Of a stretch of DNA of 64,000 nt, positions 1 through 10,094 are shown in pieces. Location of the stretch: the NCBI RefSeq assembly GCF_043290135.1, contig NW_027464589.1, positions 6,205,001 through 6,269,000 on the forward strand, in the 5' to 3' direction. A program made the translations under genes and the position numbers. The notes under the pieces were generated by a model that had not been told where the DNA came from, made no database searches, and was given only the letters and a program-made list of their open reading frames with translations. This DNA comes from Rhipicephalus microplus (Eukaryota; Arthropoda; Arachnida; Ixodida; Ixodidae). How positions within the stretch are numbered: position 1 is the first letter of the stretch; every line of letters begins with the position of its first letter.

Positions 1-404
1 CATTCATTTCTAAAGGTGCAGAATAGGTACAGTGCTGGTTCACGATTTTTCCGCCCCTCCCACATTGACAGTGCCGGCATGGTGCAGCCGCGCGTGCAGC
101 TGAGCAGACGACGCAATACTTTGGTGTAGGCACCGTACCTGCCTCCACTAACACGATGTGTTTTTTGCTAAGAAGTTTGTGCCTCATAAACTGTATGCAT
201 AATCATTTGGCCATCGGTCAGTGTTACCTTAATGGTGTTAACTAAGTGAACAGAAATGAGGCCTGCATCAGCACATCGTCATTCGTTTTGGGTGTTGCAC
301 TGTGCCTGCACCACTGAACTTGCGCTTCACAATTTCTGAACTTTGCATGCACAGCCGTGAACCGGTTTCAGTTGGTGCAGGTAAATCAAATGCACTTTGT
401 ATAT
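1..404. other. No gene seen
   Basis: AT-rich DNA without a convincing open frame, splice-bounded exon or known repeat. Nothing further can be supported. Confidence 0.5.
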
Positions 405-655
405 TGAACTTTCCACTCAATGTACTCAGACTCACAAAATTTTTTCTGAGCTGAACTCACCCAAACTCTCGTTCACACATATTTATTTATTTAACAATAC
501 TGTAAGCCTTTGTACAGGGCCATACAGATTCTTAAGCCGGACTCACTCAGGCTCAAACGCACCAAAACATTACTCAACCGCACACACTCAGCCTCAGACT
601 CGCGGCTGGACCTGAGTGTGAGTGAGTACTACTGAGTCAACTCATGAGTTCATCA
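405..655. repeat. GACTCA-rich degenerate repeat, copy 1
   Basis: Dense short direct and inverted copies of GACTCA/TGAGTC-like words. The left part carries the GACTCAC form and the right end carries the complementary TGAGTGAGT form, so the block could fold back on itself. A related block lies at 960-1255. It is interrupted at 481-535 by a retrotransposon 3' end. Any reading frame here reflects the simple repeat, not a protein. Confidence 0.5.
481..535 (-). mobile_element. CR1-type 3' end scrap
   Basis: On the minus strand this reads as a short 3' end finishing in repeated AAATA units after a CTTACAG-containing segment. It closely resembles the 3' terminus of the CR1-type element at 48592-53217. 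It looks like an extremely 5'-truncated insertion inside the GACTCA-rich repeat. The call rests on short similarity only. Confidence 0.4.
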
Positions 656-959
656 GCCTGGAATTAGCTTCTTTGATTGTGGTGTCAATGCTCTTTAACA
701 CCAATATCTGATGTAATCGGTGCTCTTCTTGGTGCCACTTCACACAGCATCTTCGAAAACGAGCTCCGAGTGCTTCCAAACCAGTAGAGTCATTTTTCTT
801 GGAGGAGATGTTAAAATATAATAGTCAAGAAATTCCCTGGAAGACTTAGCTTGGGACTGCCAAGGCGCCCCCTTGTATAATTCAAACGTCTAATTAATAA
901 ATATTGAAACGGTGTATGAAAAACACTGCTTTGGAATACCTATGAATAGATGTGAGTAT
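656..959. other. No feature seen
   Basis: Spacer between the two GACTCA-rich blocks. No frame, exon or repeat could be supported. Confidence 0.4.
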
Positions 960-1255
960 AAATGTGAATATAGGTAAGGCTGAGTAACGCTGAAAATGTC
1001 TAGGTGGAACCTCAAGTCGGCAAAAGAAAGTGGAACTCACTCAAGAAATATATTTTGCGCTTTAGACTCACTTGGACTCAGACTATCCAAAATTTTGCTT
1101 AGCCGAACCCGCTCGGACTCACACTCACTAAAATTTTCTTCAAACAAACTCTCTCGGACTTCGACTCACAAAAATAGGGCTTATCCAGACTCGGACTCAT
1201 AATGTGAGTCTGAGTGAGTCCGTGTGAGTTGGCCAATGAGTGAGTTCGTGGACCT
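960..1255. repeat. GACTCA-rich degenerate repeat, copy 2
   Basis: Second block with the same organisation as 405-655: many GACTCAC words followed by a TGAGTCTGAGTGAGTC-type complement at the right end, around 1202-1250. The two halves are partly complementary, so a foldback non-autonomous element is possible. No clear terminal repeats or target duplications were found. Confidence 0.5.
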
Positions 1256-1520
1256 ATTGCCCGAACTCTCTCCTCTTTTTAAAATACTGGTAACAGATGC
1301 AAACTTACACTTGTCTTTAACCTTGAAACTTACCATAAATGTTACTGCTGTCTATAGTTTATTAAAAAGCAAATAGCGAACTCAAATTTAATAAAAAATT
1401 ATTAGCCAAGGCTATTTATATTTTTAGATTCACCCACGAAATTTGTTCTCACAACATCCACAACTTTTCTATGCCTTTATAACTATGGGCAGCTTTCAAC
1501 TTTATTGCATTGTCTGCCAG

Positions 1521-1706
1521 GCCCCACAGGTACTCATGAGTGACAATTCGAGTGCTGAGAAGGCCGCCCTGCAGCAGACATGGTCGTCAGCAAGGCAGCT
1601 TTTGTGCCATTTTCATGTGGCACAAGCGGAGTGGCGCTGGCTGACGACATCTCACAAATCTGTCGACAAAGACCAGAGGAGACGATTCATGTCTGCCTTC
1701 CAACTG
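1521..1706 (+). pseudogene. MULE-like exon A
   Basis: A 62-codon open exon following the acceptor TGTCTGCCAG. The encoded motif C-H-F-H-V-A-Q-A-E-W-R-W is characteristic of MULE transposase relatives. It stops before a GCAAGT donor, so the intron is of the minor GC-AG kind. It joins exon B without disturbing the frame, giving A-F-Q-L/V-M-Y-A-D, which supports the splice call. Confidence 0.5.
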
Positions 1707-3346
1707 GCAAGTTTTTTTGCAATCTAGTTGTAACTCTAGCTCTAAGATACGAGGTGCATTCGTTGCATCTGCACTTAGTGAACAAATTCACAATGGTCAG
1801 CTGTTTTAGCATTCGTTTCATGTTTCCAAGATGATGGCGCTGGCATAGCAGCATAGGTGTATAAAAAGCACAGCTGTCCTGCAAGGTTAGTGCATGAATT
1901 ACCTTCACTTCCTCGTGATATGATTTGGAGTGTATGCCGCACAAGATGCCCTAATCTGCAGATGACAACGCTGACAGTATTTGTGTCCATTTTAATCACA
2001 TTTAAAAAGTACAGCAGTAAACGTCTGGTGGGTTCAAATGATTTCGAATGCCATAAAATGAAGCTTGTACAAATATTCAAATGCTTTGAATATTCAAATG
2101 AATAATGCAGTAATCAAATTTGATTTGAATCGAAGTTAAATTGCTGAAAATTTTGAATTATTAAAAACGAAAAAAAATAGGTGTATATTAGTCCACATGT
2201 AACACTTTGTAAAGGTCGTTTCACGGCAGTGGAGGGATGCTAAACCATGAAAGCACTTACCCAAGCATATTAGACCACATGTAAAAGTGGTTTCACTGCA
2301 GTGAATTGGTGCTAAGCAATGAAAACACGTAATCAAGAGAAATTCGCACTGCAGCAAAGCCCCACTTCAAGGTTTTAATAAAGAATTACAATGACATCGA
2401 TTCTGCTTTTTTTTTGTTTTCAGTTTAAAAGCTCGTGACACCGATTTATATGCTCTAAGTAAAAAAAAACTGAAACGCAGCATATTTTACTGGCTATTAC
2501 TTGGGCTGCACCAAAAGTCGAATGCTGCTTCAATTCGAAGTTGTTGCCACTTCCTTTGATGAAAAAAAAATGGCCTTTGCATAGGCCCTGTTTCAATTTT
2601 TAAAGATCTGTGCAAGTTTTTTGGCCATGACAAATATGCCCCTTTTTGTTTATAATATGCAATATATATACTACTACAATTCAATTAGATATTATTCGAC
2701 CAAAATCACTATTCGCTTCGAATTCACTTCGAACATAAAATTCCCTATTCACACAAGCGTACAGAAAATGTCAGCAGCATCAACTTTTATGGACCACCGC
2801 TTGGCAATTCGTGGAACAGACCGCGGCAATCAATTTCCAGATTACAGTGCTGCGCACCGTGCACAGCCTCCACTTCCAAAAACAATTCCCGCACTCGTTT
2901 CCTACACCTGACCAATCCTCCTTTCATGCGCAGTGACACAAATTCGCCGATCGGCGACTTGACGAAGCACGCAGCTCATCGATTGGGTTAAACCAGTCAC
3001 GACGGCAGGCTACGCTTTTTCCTCCCTTTGAAAGAGAAGGGTGGCGAGACCGCACGAAAATTTGAAACTAGCTGAAACCAATGTTCTAACCCCTGTGAAT
3101 TCCTTAATAAAGTATTTGCAAAATCCTTGAGGAGGCAGCATGTTCACGGAGCAAAGGTGCACATATTTTTGATTTTTGGTCCTTGGGGGTTGTTTACTGG
3201 CCCTTTGAACTGAGACAAGCCTGTGCAGATCACAAAGTGACTTCAATGCAGACAGTGAAGCATGAATCTGTATTACGGTGCAGTTTAAAAAAAGCGAAAA
3301 TATCCAAATACGAGCACCTCATTGAAAAATTTCCTGCTATCTGCAG
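1707..3346 (+). other. Intron of the MULE-like gene
   Basis: AT-rich intervening sequence with poly-A and poly-T runs and AT palindromes (around 2070-2130). It contains a two-copy repeat at about 2192-2340. No coding frame inside could be supported. Confidence 0.45.
2192..2340. repeat. Two-copy direct repeat of about 75 bp
   Basis: Two adjacent diverged copies share the words CCACATGTAA, GTTTCAC, GCAGTG and ATGAAA in the same order. It lies within the intron. Origin unknown. Confidence 0.4.
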
Positions 3347-4142
3347 GTCATGTATGCAGACACAGTAGAAAAACTTGAAGCTGCCACTGCCGAACTGAAG
3401 GCCCTACAACACGATGCCTTTGTGTCTAGATTTCTGACATTCTTGCGCCGACAAAAAGAGTGGGTGCAGCTCTACCGTTTAGACGTGTTGACAAGGGGCC
3501 ACAACACCAACAATTTTGCGGAGGCAACCATACGCGTGCTCAAAGACATTATCCTGAACAGAGTCGAAGCATTTAATGCAGTCGCACTCGTAGACTCGGT
3601 GGCTCTGGTGTGGGATATATACTTTGAAAGCCGTATCCTCCGCCACGCCTACAGCCGCGTTGCAGCCCATCAACTGCTGTACAAGCGGCTGCTGTCGAGA
3701 ATGCCGAAAGACGCAGCCAAGGCCATCCAAGTGGTAGGCCAGTGACAGTACATTGTGCCTAGTGCCACCCATCCCAGCTCCAGTTATGAGGTTTATGCTG
3801 ACATAGGACTATGCACGTCTCTTTGGTAAACAAGGTGCATTTTGTAAGCACCAGGCTTTGGTGCAGAAAAATTACGGAGGACTGTTTCCGAATGCTCCGG
3901 CACTGAGTACTGACGACCGGTACCAACTGACACAGCTGGCACTAGGCGAGGAGTGTCCCCCCAGGATATTTTTCGAACCCTTACAAGAGGAGGAGCGCAG
4001 CAGTAGTTCCAGAACCATGGAAGGTACCAGTGCCCAGCAGGAGAAGCCAGACGAACTCCAAGCAATGCAAGGCACCAGCACGCAAGAGGCCACACACCTC
4101 GCACCTGTACCGTCGGTGCCTGATGCAGCCCAACTTGCCCAG
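3347..4142 (+). pseudogene. MULE-like exon B with SWIM zinc finger, disrupted
   Basis: The exon begins right after CTATCTGCAG and runs to CAG/GTAGGA. Its first 132 codons form an alpha-helical region containing RGHNTNNFAEATIRVLKD, a segment typical of MULE-related proteins before the SWIM finger. After TGA at 3743-3745 the same frame continues (YIVPSATHPSSSYEVYADIG). It then shifts by one base and resumes with GKQGAFCKHQALVQKNYGG through 4142. The readable continuation on both sides of each lesion shows recent decay of one exon, not separate genes. Confidence 0.55.
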
Positions 4143-4569
4143 GTAGGACAAGCCCCTTGAAAGGGCCCTGAAATACTTTTCAATTAAACATAGGGAATGC
4201 TACTGAACAGTAGTCAAGGCTTCTTTTATTCCTGTAAGCATATTATTGTGCTCCACCGCACTAACGAATTTACAATTTCATATTAGTGGATGTCATCATT
4301 CTGAGGGCGATTTCAAGATTTCAACACTACCGGTGTCGTATTGTTCCATGTTTGGGACTACAGGTCACCAAAATTGTTGGTATTAGCAGCACTTCCAGTA
4401 GCAGAATAGTCAAAACAGGTGACAGGAAAAACTTAACTTAAACTGGCTCCTCAGCTTGAACTTTATTCCCGAGCAGTTGTCTGCAGTTAGAGAGGAGACA
4501 AATAATTGTGCAGTTCTTGTTGGTGTGCTGTACACGTGAAGTATATTCCTTTCATCACTTTTGGGGCAG

Positions 4570-4941
4570 GCCCAAGAACATGCATATGAGTTCCTGGAGG
4601 TCCAATTGCGGCGTGTGCATTCTATGAATGCACACAATCCAGCTTACCTTGATATCGTGAAGGGCCTTGCAGAGGAGCTTGCTCGTGTTCAGAACAGCAG
4701 CGATGGGACAGGACTGATGCTTGCATTCAAGGCTACCGCTGCAGCAAGACGTCGCCGGACCCGTCACATAAGGGTGCAACCGACCAGAACTGCTAGGCGT
4801 AGGCCAGGGCTTACAAGGGGGTCCAAGAGGGTCCCTACAGGGCGCCCAGCAGTTGAGCCAGCTGCCAAGAGAGCAAAGAAGAGGCCCCATTTTTTGAGCC
4901 ACAGCATAGAGAAAAATGTGCCTGGTGCAAGGCTGCACTGA
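4570..4941 (+). pseudogene. MULE-like terminal exon C
   Basis: A 123-codon frame follows a GGGGCAG acceptor and ends at TGA 4939-4941. The first half is helical (AQEHAYEFLEVQLRRV). The second half is strongly basic, with RRRRTRH and AAKRAKKRP, as expected for DNA binding or nuclear import. It joins exon B in phase 0. The exon itself is undamaged, but the upstream lesions make a full product unlikely. Confidence 0.5.
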
Positions 4942-5079
4942 ATGGCAGCTGCCTCCCACCAACTGGGCTCACGGCAGTTATAGGCACAGAGCCAACTTGG
5001 TTTCAAACATCATTTCTAGAGTTTTATGTGGTGAAACGATTATATGATTGTGAAGCACACCGCAGTGGGCGACTGATGA

Positions 5080-5313
5080 TATGTGGGGTTTAACGTCCCA
5101 AAAACACCATATGATTATGAGAGACGCCGTAGTGGAGGGCTCCGGAAATTTCGACCACCTGGGGTTCTTTAACGGGCTCCCAAATCTGGGCACACTGGCC
5201 TACACCATTTCCACCTCCATTGGAAATGTAGTCACCACAGCCGGGATTCAATGCCACGGCCTGCGGGTCCGCAGCCAAGTATTTTAGCCAGTAGACCACC
5301 GCGACGGAGCCCA
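5080..5313 (-). mobile_element. Ruka-like tRNA-derived SINE
   Basis: Body recognised by GTGGGGTTTAACGTCCC, GAGACGCCGTAGTGGAGGG and GGGGTTCTTTAACG on the plus strand. The tRNA-related head lies at the high-coordinate end and reads on the minus strand. There, CCGCGGTGGTCTA-type sequence holds the A box and the complement of GGGATTC holds a degraded B box. Known ixodid tick SINEs share this layout; the family name is from memory. Confidence 0.75.
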
Positions 5314-5342
5314 CAGTGGGTGACTTCGGATCAAATTAGGCC

Positions 5343-5383
5343 ATCTACATGGGATTCTTTAAAGTGCACCTAAATCTAAGCGA
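5343..5383 (-). mobile_element. SINE body fragment
   Basis: Short match to the SINE segment GGGTTCTTTAACGTGCACC followed by TAAATCTAAG. Both ends are missing. It lies just downstream of a fuller copy. Confidence 0.45.
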
Positions 5384-5788
5384 AGGAGCAGCTCATCGCC
5401 ACCGCTGCACTTGATGCTTCATCTCTGATTGAACCAAAGCGAGAACGACTCCTCGCATTAGCTGTAATATCATAACCTTACAATTGGTCACCTTAGCCAC
5501 AGGCAGAAGTATTTGGCTCTGAACTACTACCTCAGTGTCATGCATACAGCCTTGTCAAAGCTGATGTTAAAGAATGGTGCCCACTAATCCCACTAGTCTC
5601 TTGGATCCACCAGGTGTGGCCCTCACAAGTCAGAATCAGATACTCATCAATGTTGTGCAGTAACATTGTGCCATTCCACCATGAGCGTCTTTTGTTTCGC
5701 CTTACCGTCAGGAGTAACGAGCTCTTCAATTGCGTTTTTTGAATGGCGGGTGGGGGTTATTGTCCCAAAACCACGACACTGACAGTAT
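5384..5788. other. No gene seen
   Basis: No supported coding frame. A G-rich piece near 5740-5775 (GGTGGGGGTTATTGTCCC) may be another SINE scrap just before the Gypsy relic. Confidence 0.35.
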
Positions 5789-5929
5789 TGTTATGTGCCG
5801 CTTACCTAGAAACCGAAGAAGTTAGAAGACTAGGTGGTGCCTGTCCTGGCCATCGTGGTTGTTTTTACCCGCAGTATTGTTACTGTGAATATTGTAAATA
5901 CACTCGTTTTCTGTCATCTCCCTGTAACA
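5789..5929 (+). repeat. 5' LTR of Gypsy relic
   Basis: Begins TGTTATGTGCCGC and ends CCTGTAACA, giving TGTTA...TAACA inverted ends. It shares GACTAGGTGGTGCCTG and GTTGTTTTTACC with the copy at 6927-7068. Confidence 0.6.
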
Positions 5930-5933
5930 TCTT

Positions 5934-5950
5934 TGGTGGAGGTGCTGGGC
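5934..5950 (+). promoter_or_regulatory. Primer-binding-like site
   Basis: TGGTGGAGGTGCTGGGC lies four bases after the LTR end. The Gypsy at 28146-33733 has nearly the same word next to its own 5' LTR, so both probably use the same tRNA primer. Confidence 0.55.
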
Positions 5951-6290
5951 ACATCAGGAGCACACAACGGAACTTCGCAGCGGGCGTATTCTCGGACAGT
6001 CCATCACGCCGGCAGACAATTCTGCTGATCCAGCCCCCGCTATGCCGAATGCACCCAGTCACATTGTCGTGACCCACCTACGAGGCCCAGGCCCCTTCTG
6101 CGGGACTGATAAGTCAGGTGGAGAAGTGGCTGGCCAACTAAGAGTGCAGCAGCAAGACCAATCACTGGGATTCGACTTTGATGCTTACAAATGTCAGGTA
6201 CTACTTCAGAGGTAGGGCCAGCGTGTGGTTCGACACACACGAGGAGAATTTAAACGTACGTAACAAAAAAAGACGTATGTAAACAAAAAA
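5951..6290 (+). pseudogene. Gypsy gag N-terminal relic
   Basis: Across broken frames one can read VEKWLANYE, then NVRYYFRG and VWFDTHEENL around 6115-6250. This is the capsid pattern (EKWL...YE...LxG.A..WF..HE) also present in the gag at 53875-54849. Stops and shifts break it throughout. Confidence 0.45.
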
Positions 6291-6926
6291 TGAAACACCT
6301 TTTTGGAAAGCACATTGCACGCCAAGAGAAAGAACTCTCGTGCCGTGCCCAAACCTCAAAGGAGCTGCACATGGTTTACATACAAGATGTCTTAGTCTTG
6401 TGCAACATATACAACGTAACACGAGGCAGCTGGCTGTTCGCCTTTATTTTATTTGACTGAAATCCAATGTTGCCTATGGACACCAATGATACCTCCTTCA
6501 ACATGTCCACCCACTGAATACGCTCGATAAGCTATAGCCCATGCCGACCATACACGTCAACTTGTGTGCGTTCGACTAACCAACTCTCAAGCGGACCAAC
6601 GATTTCGTTACGAGAGCAGTCATATAAACACTCACTTTCCTCCAGGATTCCTGTGCTGTGGTCTCCAGCACGCTGTATTGGGCTTTTCACAAAGCTACTG
6701 TTCCCGCCCTCCGAACCGTACCCTATGCACCACCAAGTGACCGTCGTGACATAAGAAATTGAATTGTCTTTGTCCTCGTCAACTCAACCCCGTACCAACA
6801 TCGTTTACGTTGTACGTCTGAAGTCATGTCATACACCGGGCTGCCGCAACGCACATGTATAATAACCACCTCTATACCGTCTTTCTCTGACTGCACCGAG
6901 TCGGTGCCTTCACCGCCGGAGGGTAA

Positions 6927-7068
6927 CGTTATGTGCCGCTCACATAGAGAGGACGAAAAAGTGAAGGACTAGGTGGTGCCTGCTCTCGCTATCGTAGTTG
7001 TTTTTACCTGCATTACTGTGACTGTAATTATTGTAAATATACCTGTTTTCAGACATCTACCAGTAAAA
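6927..7068 (+). repeat. 3' LTR of Gypsy relic
   Basis: Second copy of the short LTR. It keeps ATGTGCCGCTCAC at the left and GTAATTATTGTAAATATACC near the right. The terminal dinucleotides have decayed. Upstream 6560-6923 may be the end of pol, but only a few codons are readable. Confidence 0.55.
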
Positions 7069-8060
7069 ATATCATTTATGAAACACCCGTTGGGGCACAG
7101 ACATATTTTCGGGGAAGGTGTTTGGGCTATGATTCTATTTCGGGCCTTACAAGGTTTTACAGCAAATTACTGCAGTACCCTATGAGGTTCTCCCAGAAGG
7201 CACCTCAAGAAACTGCTATTAGCTTCCAGAAAGTGTAGTCGCGCGCGTTTCTAGACTTTAACCGTACTTTTCTTGCTGCAACTCGTCTAATGAGCAACAT
7301 TACAGTGTATTAACAACTTAGCATGGTTTCTTTTAATTCACCTTCTCCATTTTGTTGTTTGCTGTTTATTCTTATTTGATACCTTGCTTGATAGCGGCCG
7401 ATTGAGCTATTTTGCGTTATGACATGCCGTACCATTGTATAGTGCCCTCATCCTTTTTCTTTCATTCCAATGTGCTGCATCGAGACTGCCACCGCGGCTG
7501 GGATTTCAATGCCGCAACCTGCAGGTCACCACTAGATGTGGTGGGTTGGTCCTCAGTGCTGTTGGCCCACATCCCTCAATGTATAAAATGGTACCAGAAC
7601 ACCACTTGTCACCACCAAGTTTCCTGCAATGCACACTTATGTGTTGACCCGGCAAACTACCTGTGCTGTCAGCAATAGTGTGCCCTTCTGTGAACACCGC
7701 ATCATCCAGTGCCCCATTACATGATGGCCAACTACCGAGCCCACATTTTTAGTACCGATGTGCCACTTGCATTTTCAATTTTAGCTCAAAACAACAGAGC
7801 CCTACTCTAGTCTCAAGAGGGCTGAGCCTAAGTGCAGTATAGTGCTTTCTGGTCAACAGAAAGTCAAATTGATATTGCCTGTGTATGCACCATGCTTCAT
7901 CTGTGTACTTTACACACATTGGCATGACAGCATCATGTCGATAGTGTCCATTTAATATACGTGCCTGCTATGCCGCTTCCACTGAAATTCTAACAAAGAC
8001 TTTGTGCTTTTTGAATCAATACTTTTTTGCAGACTAGTTGGTTTCATACTTGAAAACTCG
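7069..8060. other. No gene seen; one SINE scrap
   Basis: AT-rich DNA with no supported coding frame. At 7483-7530 the words CCACCGCGGCTGGGATT and AACCTGCAGGTCA look like the tRNA-related end of the tick SINE. Confidence 0.4.
7483..7530 (-). mobile_element. SINE tRNA-end fragment
   Basis: About 48 bp resembling the SINE head (plus-strand GCCGCGGCCGGGATT...CCTGCGGGTCA in better copies). It is too short to see insertion boundaries. Confidence 0.35.
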
Positions 8061-8160
8061 GCTTGCAGTGCAAGCTGATGGAAAAACAAGAAGGGGGACA
8101 GGAAAGAGTACGCTCTTTCCTGTCTCCCTTCTCACTTTTCCTTCAGCTTGCACTGCAAGC
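8061..8160. repeat. 100-bp near-perfect hairpin
   Basis: Two 48-nt arms (8061-8108 and 8113-8160) pair at 43 of 48 positions around a TACG loop. The outer end GCTTGCAGTGCAAGC is itself palindromic. No coding potential. Confidence 0.8.
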
Positions 8161-9003
8161 AGAGTTAATTTTGCTTTTCAAAGTTATTACCATGACTTTT
8201 CATATATGAACTCACCAATGTATACATTCACGTATGTCTATGCTTGACGCATAAAGTGTTATCTTTGTTGTGCTATTCTCCTGTAAATACCTTCAGTGTT
8301 CCCTCATGGGACAGTTTTCATGTTAATAAACTATTATCTCATGTAATACATATTTATTTTTGCATGGGTATAGTGGTTACAACAGTTGGCAGCTGTGATT
8401 TTAGTAAGCTTTGCCCTAATACATTCTTTTATTGAAGAAGCCTCTCAAAGGAGACATCATGCAGAGTAGAGCCGCATGGAGTGCACTCGACAGTTTCATA
8501 GAGAAGGGTGGCAGATTATTTTCAGATCAGATAATCACACCGGGGGGGGGGGGGGGTGCGAAAAAAAAAGCGACAACCACAAACGGGCGAGGATAACTGC
8601 GAGTCTAACTTGCCTTAGCCTGAACACGGGGCCGTATTGCAGTGAAGCCATGAAAAAAAAACATCCGCCAAGAGTTCCCCAATAAGTTTAATTCTCTTGT
8701 CTCAAATTAGTTCTACTAAAGACAATGTCTTGAGGCTGCATGCTTTCCTTTTAGCTTCGACATTGTGGTAGTGACGCACGACAAAGTTTTGCGCGCAGGC
8801 TTTCAAGGATTTTACGATCACACGCATGTATCACCACTACATTTCTGTCCTTGCTGCCCGAACTCAGTTCGTAGCCTTATTTAAAACGACAGTATCCGAA
8901 ACGCGCTTTCAATAACAGCATGCTGAGAATCAACAAAAAACTCACCAAGTGGAGTGCAGCAATGTCCGGTGCGGCGTTTTTCGCAGCAGGCCTAGGTGTA
9001 TCA
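8161..9003. other. No gene seen; G-tract
   Basis: No supported gene. A 15-base run of G lies at 8542-8556, followed by an A-run. Confidence 0.4.
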
Positions 9004-9360
9004 GGCGTAGTCAGTTGACTCGGCTTCAATGCATCCTGAACGGCGCAGCTTTGCGACTCGGCAGTGAAAGGTGGGGCACACGCTTTCTTCATGAGTATCC
9101 AACTCGGCGTAGGGCGTTCGTTCAGTGGGAGGTGGGCGCACACGCTTCTTTCGCGAGTATCCTACTCGGCGCAGGGCTTCCTTCCGAGCATTTGGCAATA
9201 GGCGTAGTGGCGACTTGGCTTTATTGCGTCCTGAATAACGCGGCTTTAACGCGGCTTTGCGACAGTGAGAGGTGGGGGCACACGCTTTATTCACGAGTAT
9301 CTAATTCAGCGCAGCACGTTCGGTCAGACGAGCCGCACACGATTACTTCGCGAGCATCCG
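9004..9360. repeat. GC-rich tandem repeat, two long units
   Basis: A unit of about 197 bp starts at GGCGTAGT (about 9004) and again near 9200. Within each, a shorter block recurs with GGTGGGG.CACACGCTTT...GAGTATC.AACTCGGCG, at about 9071, 9131 and 9271. Open frames on both strands come from the repeat. Confidence 0.55.
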
Positions 9361-9713
9361 ATTGCAGGGCCATATGCCTTGGCAGGGCTTCCTTCCGCGA
9401 GCGCGACCCCCCGCTAGGCTGCAGCAGCAGCCTCCGGCAACACTATACGAAAGTGCGGGGAGCGACAGCGCGATGAGACAGTTAGGCCGGCGGAAATGCA
9501 TAGCCTCTAAGAGCGCTGGGCCGCGGTGCATTGTGGGTGTCTCTATCCGCTCGCCTCTGTAAACTCGCGGCCGGGGCGTCTTCGCTCGCCCTCTCCACGC
9601 CGCCACTCGCCTTCTCCTATGCGTCGACGGTCCGCGTCTAACGAGGAGAAAAACTAGACGACGCAGTTCCCGAGGCAAGAACTGCGCAAGTTTCGGTTTT
9701 CCCAAGTCCTCAT
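9361..9713. other. GC-rich spacer upstream of Gypsy pol
   Basis: CpG-rich sequence with long open frames on both strands but no recognisable protein. No LTR, primer site or gag was found, so the 5' end of the following Gypsy element is lost or not recognisable. Confidence 0.35.
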
Positions 9714-10094
9714 TTGTCACCTACCAATGTTATTGATGTGTTCGTCGAAAATATCCTTACTGACGCTCTTGTAGATACCGGTGCAGCTGTTTCTGTTATC
9801 GATTCTGGATTTTGCCGCTCAATTAGTAAGGTTACGACACCTTTCTCAGGATTATCGCTTCGCACAGCCAGTGCTCAACCTGTTCAACAAACCACAGTAT
9901 GTACAGCCCGCGTGACAATTCAGGACGTTCTGTATACGATAGAGTTCGTGGTTATTTCATCGTGCTCCCATACTATTATCTTGGGATGGGACTTTTTGTC
10001 GCGTCATAACGCCGTAATCGACTGTGCTAGGGCTGAGGTTGAATATTGTTCACTGGATGACCAAGCGTCCGTCGACACCCAGTCTGCTGCTTAA
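9714..10094 (+). pseudogene. Gypsy-1 aspartic protease
   Basis: Retropepsin-like domain that would mature the Gag-Pol polyprotein. The active-site motif LVDTGAAVSVID lies about 17-28 residues in, and the second conserved hydrophobic-G element is IILGWDFL at roughly residues 89-96. No ATG opens the segment; the frame simply continues from upstream, so it is the interior of a polyprotein. TAA at 10092-10094 ends it. The same frame is open again immediately afterwards and leads into reverse transcriptase without a shift, so this stop is a point mutation in one continuous pol. Confidence 0.75.

Larger units (their letters stand above)
1521..4941 (+). pseudogene. MULE/SWIM-type transposase-like gene, 3' part, broken
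   Basis: Three exons can be joined in phase 0: 1521-1706, 3347-4142 and 4570-4941. The first has a MULE-transposase-like stretch (MSDNS near its start, LLCHFHVAQAEWRW further on). The second carries a SWIM-type zinc finger region (CKHQ at about 3843-3854) and an acidic tail. The third encodes an Arg/Lys-rich C-terminus like a nuclear localisation signal, ending at TGA 4939-4941. The first intron has a GC donor (CTG/GCAAGT) and a CTGCAG acceptor; the second is GT-AG (CAG/GTAGGA to GGGGCAG). The frame is broken by TGA at 3743-3745 and a one-base shift between about 3812 and 3830, inside the zinc finger, where the second expected Cys is not seen. N-terminal exons are not found upstream, so the gene is also 5'-incomplete. 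It could be a domesticated gene that decayed or an old Mutator-like element. Confidence 0.55.
5789..7068 (+). mobile_element. Internally deleted Ty3/Gypsy relic
   Basis: Two short related LTRs (5789-5929 and about 6927-7068) flank only ~1 kb. The left LTR is followed by a primer-binding-like site and a gag start. The right LTR is preceded by a purine-rich GCCGGAGGG. Most of pol is missing, so this is a deletion derivative. LTR length (~141 bp) is similar to the other Gypsy elements in the window. Confidence 0.6.

Noticed and set aside
9343..9720. 125-codon minus-strand frame upstream of Gypsy-1
   Set aside because: GC-rich sequence opens long frames on both strands. No motif, and it overlaps a tandem repeat edge.
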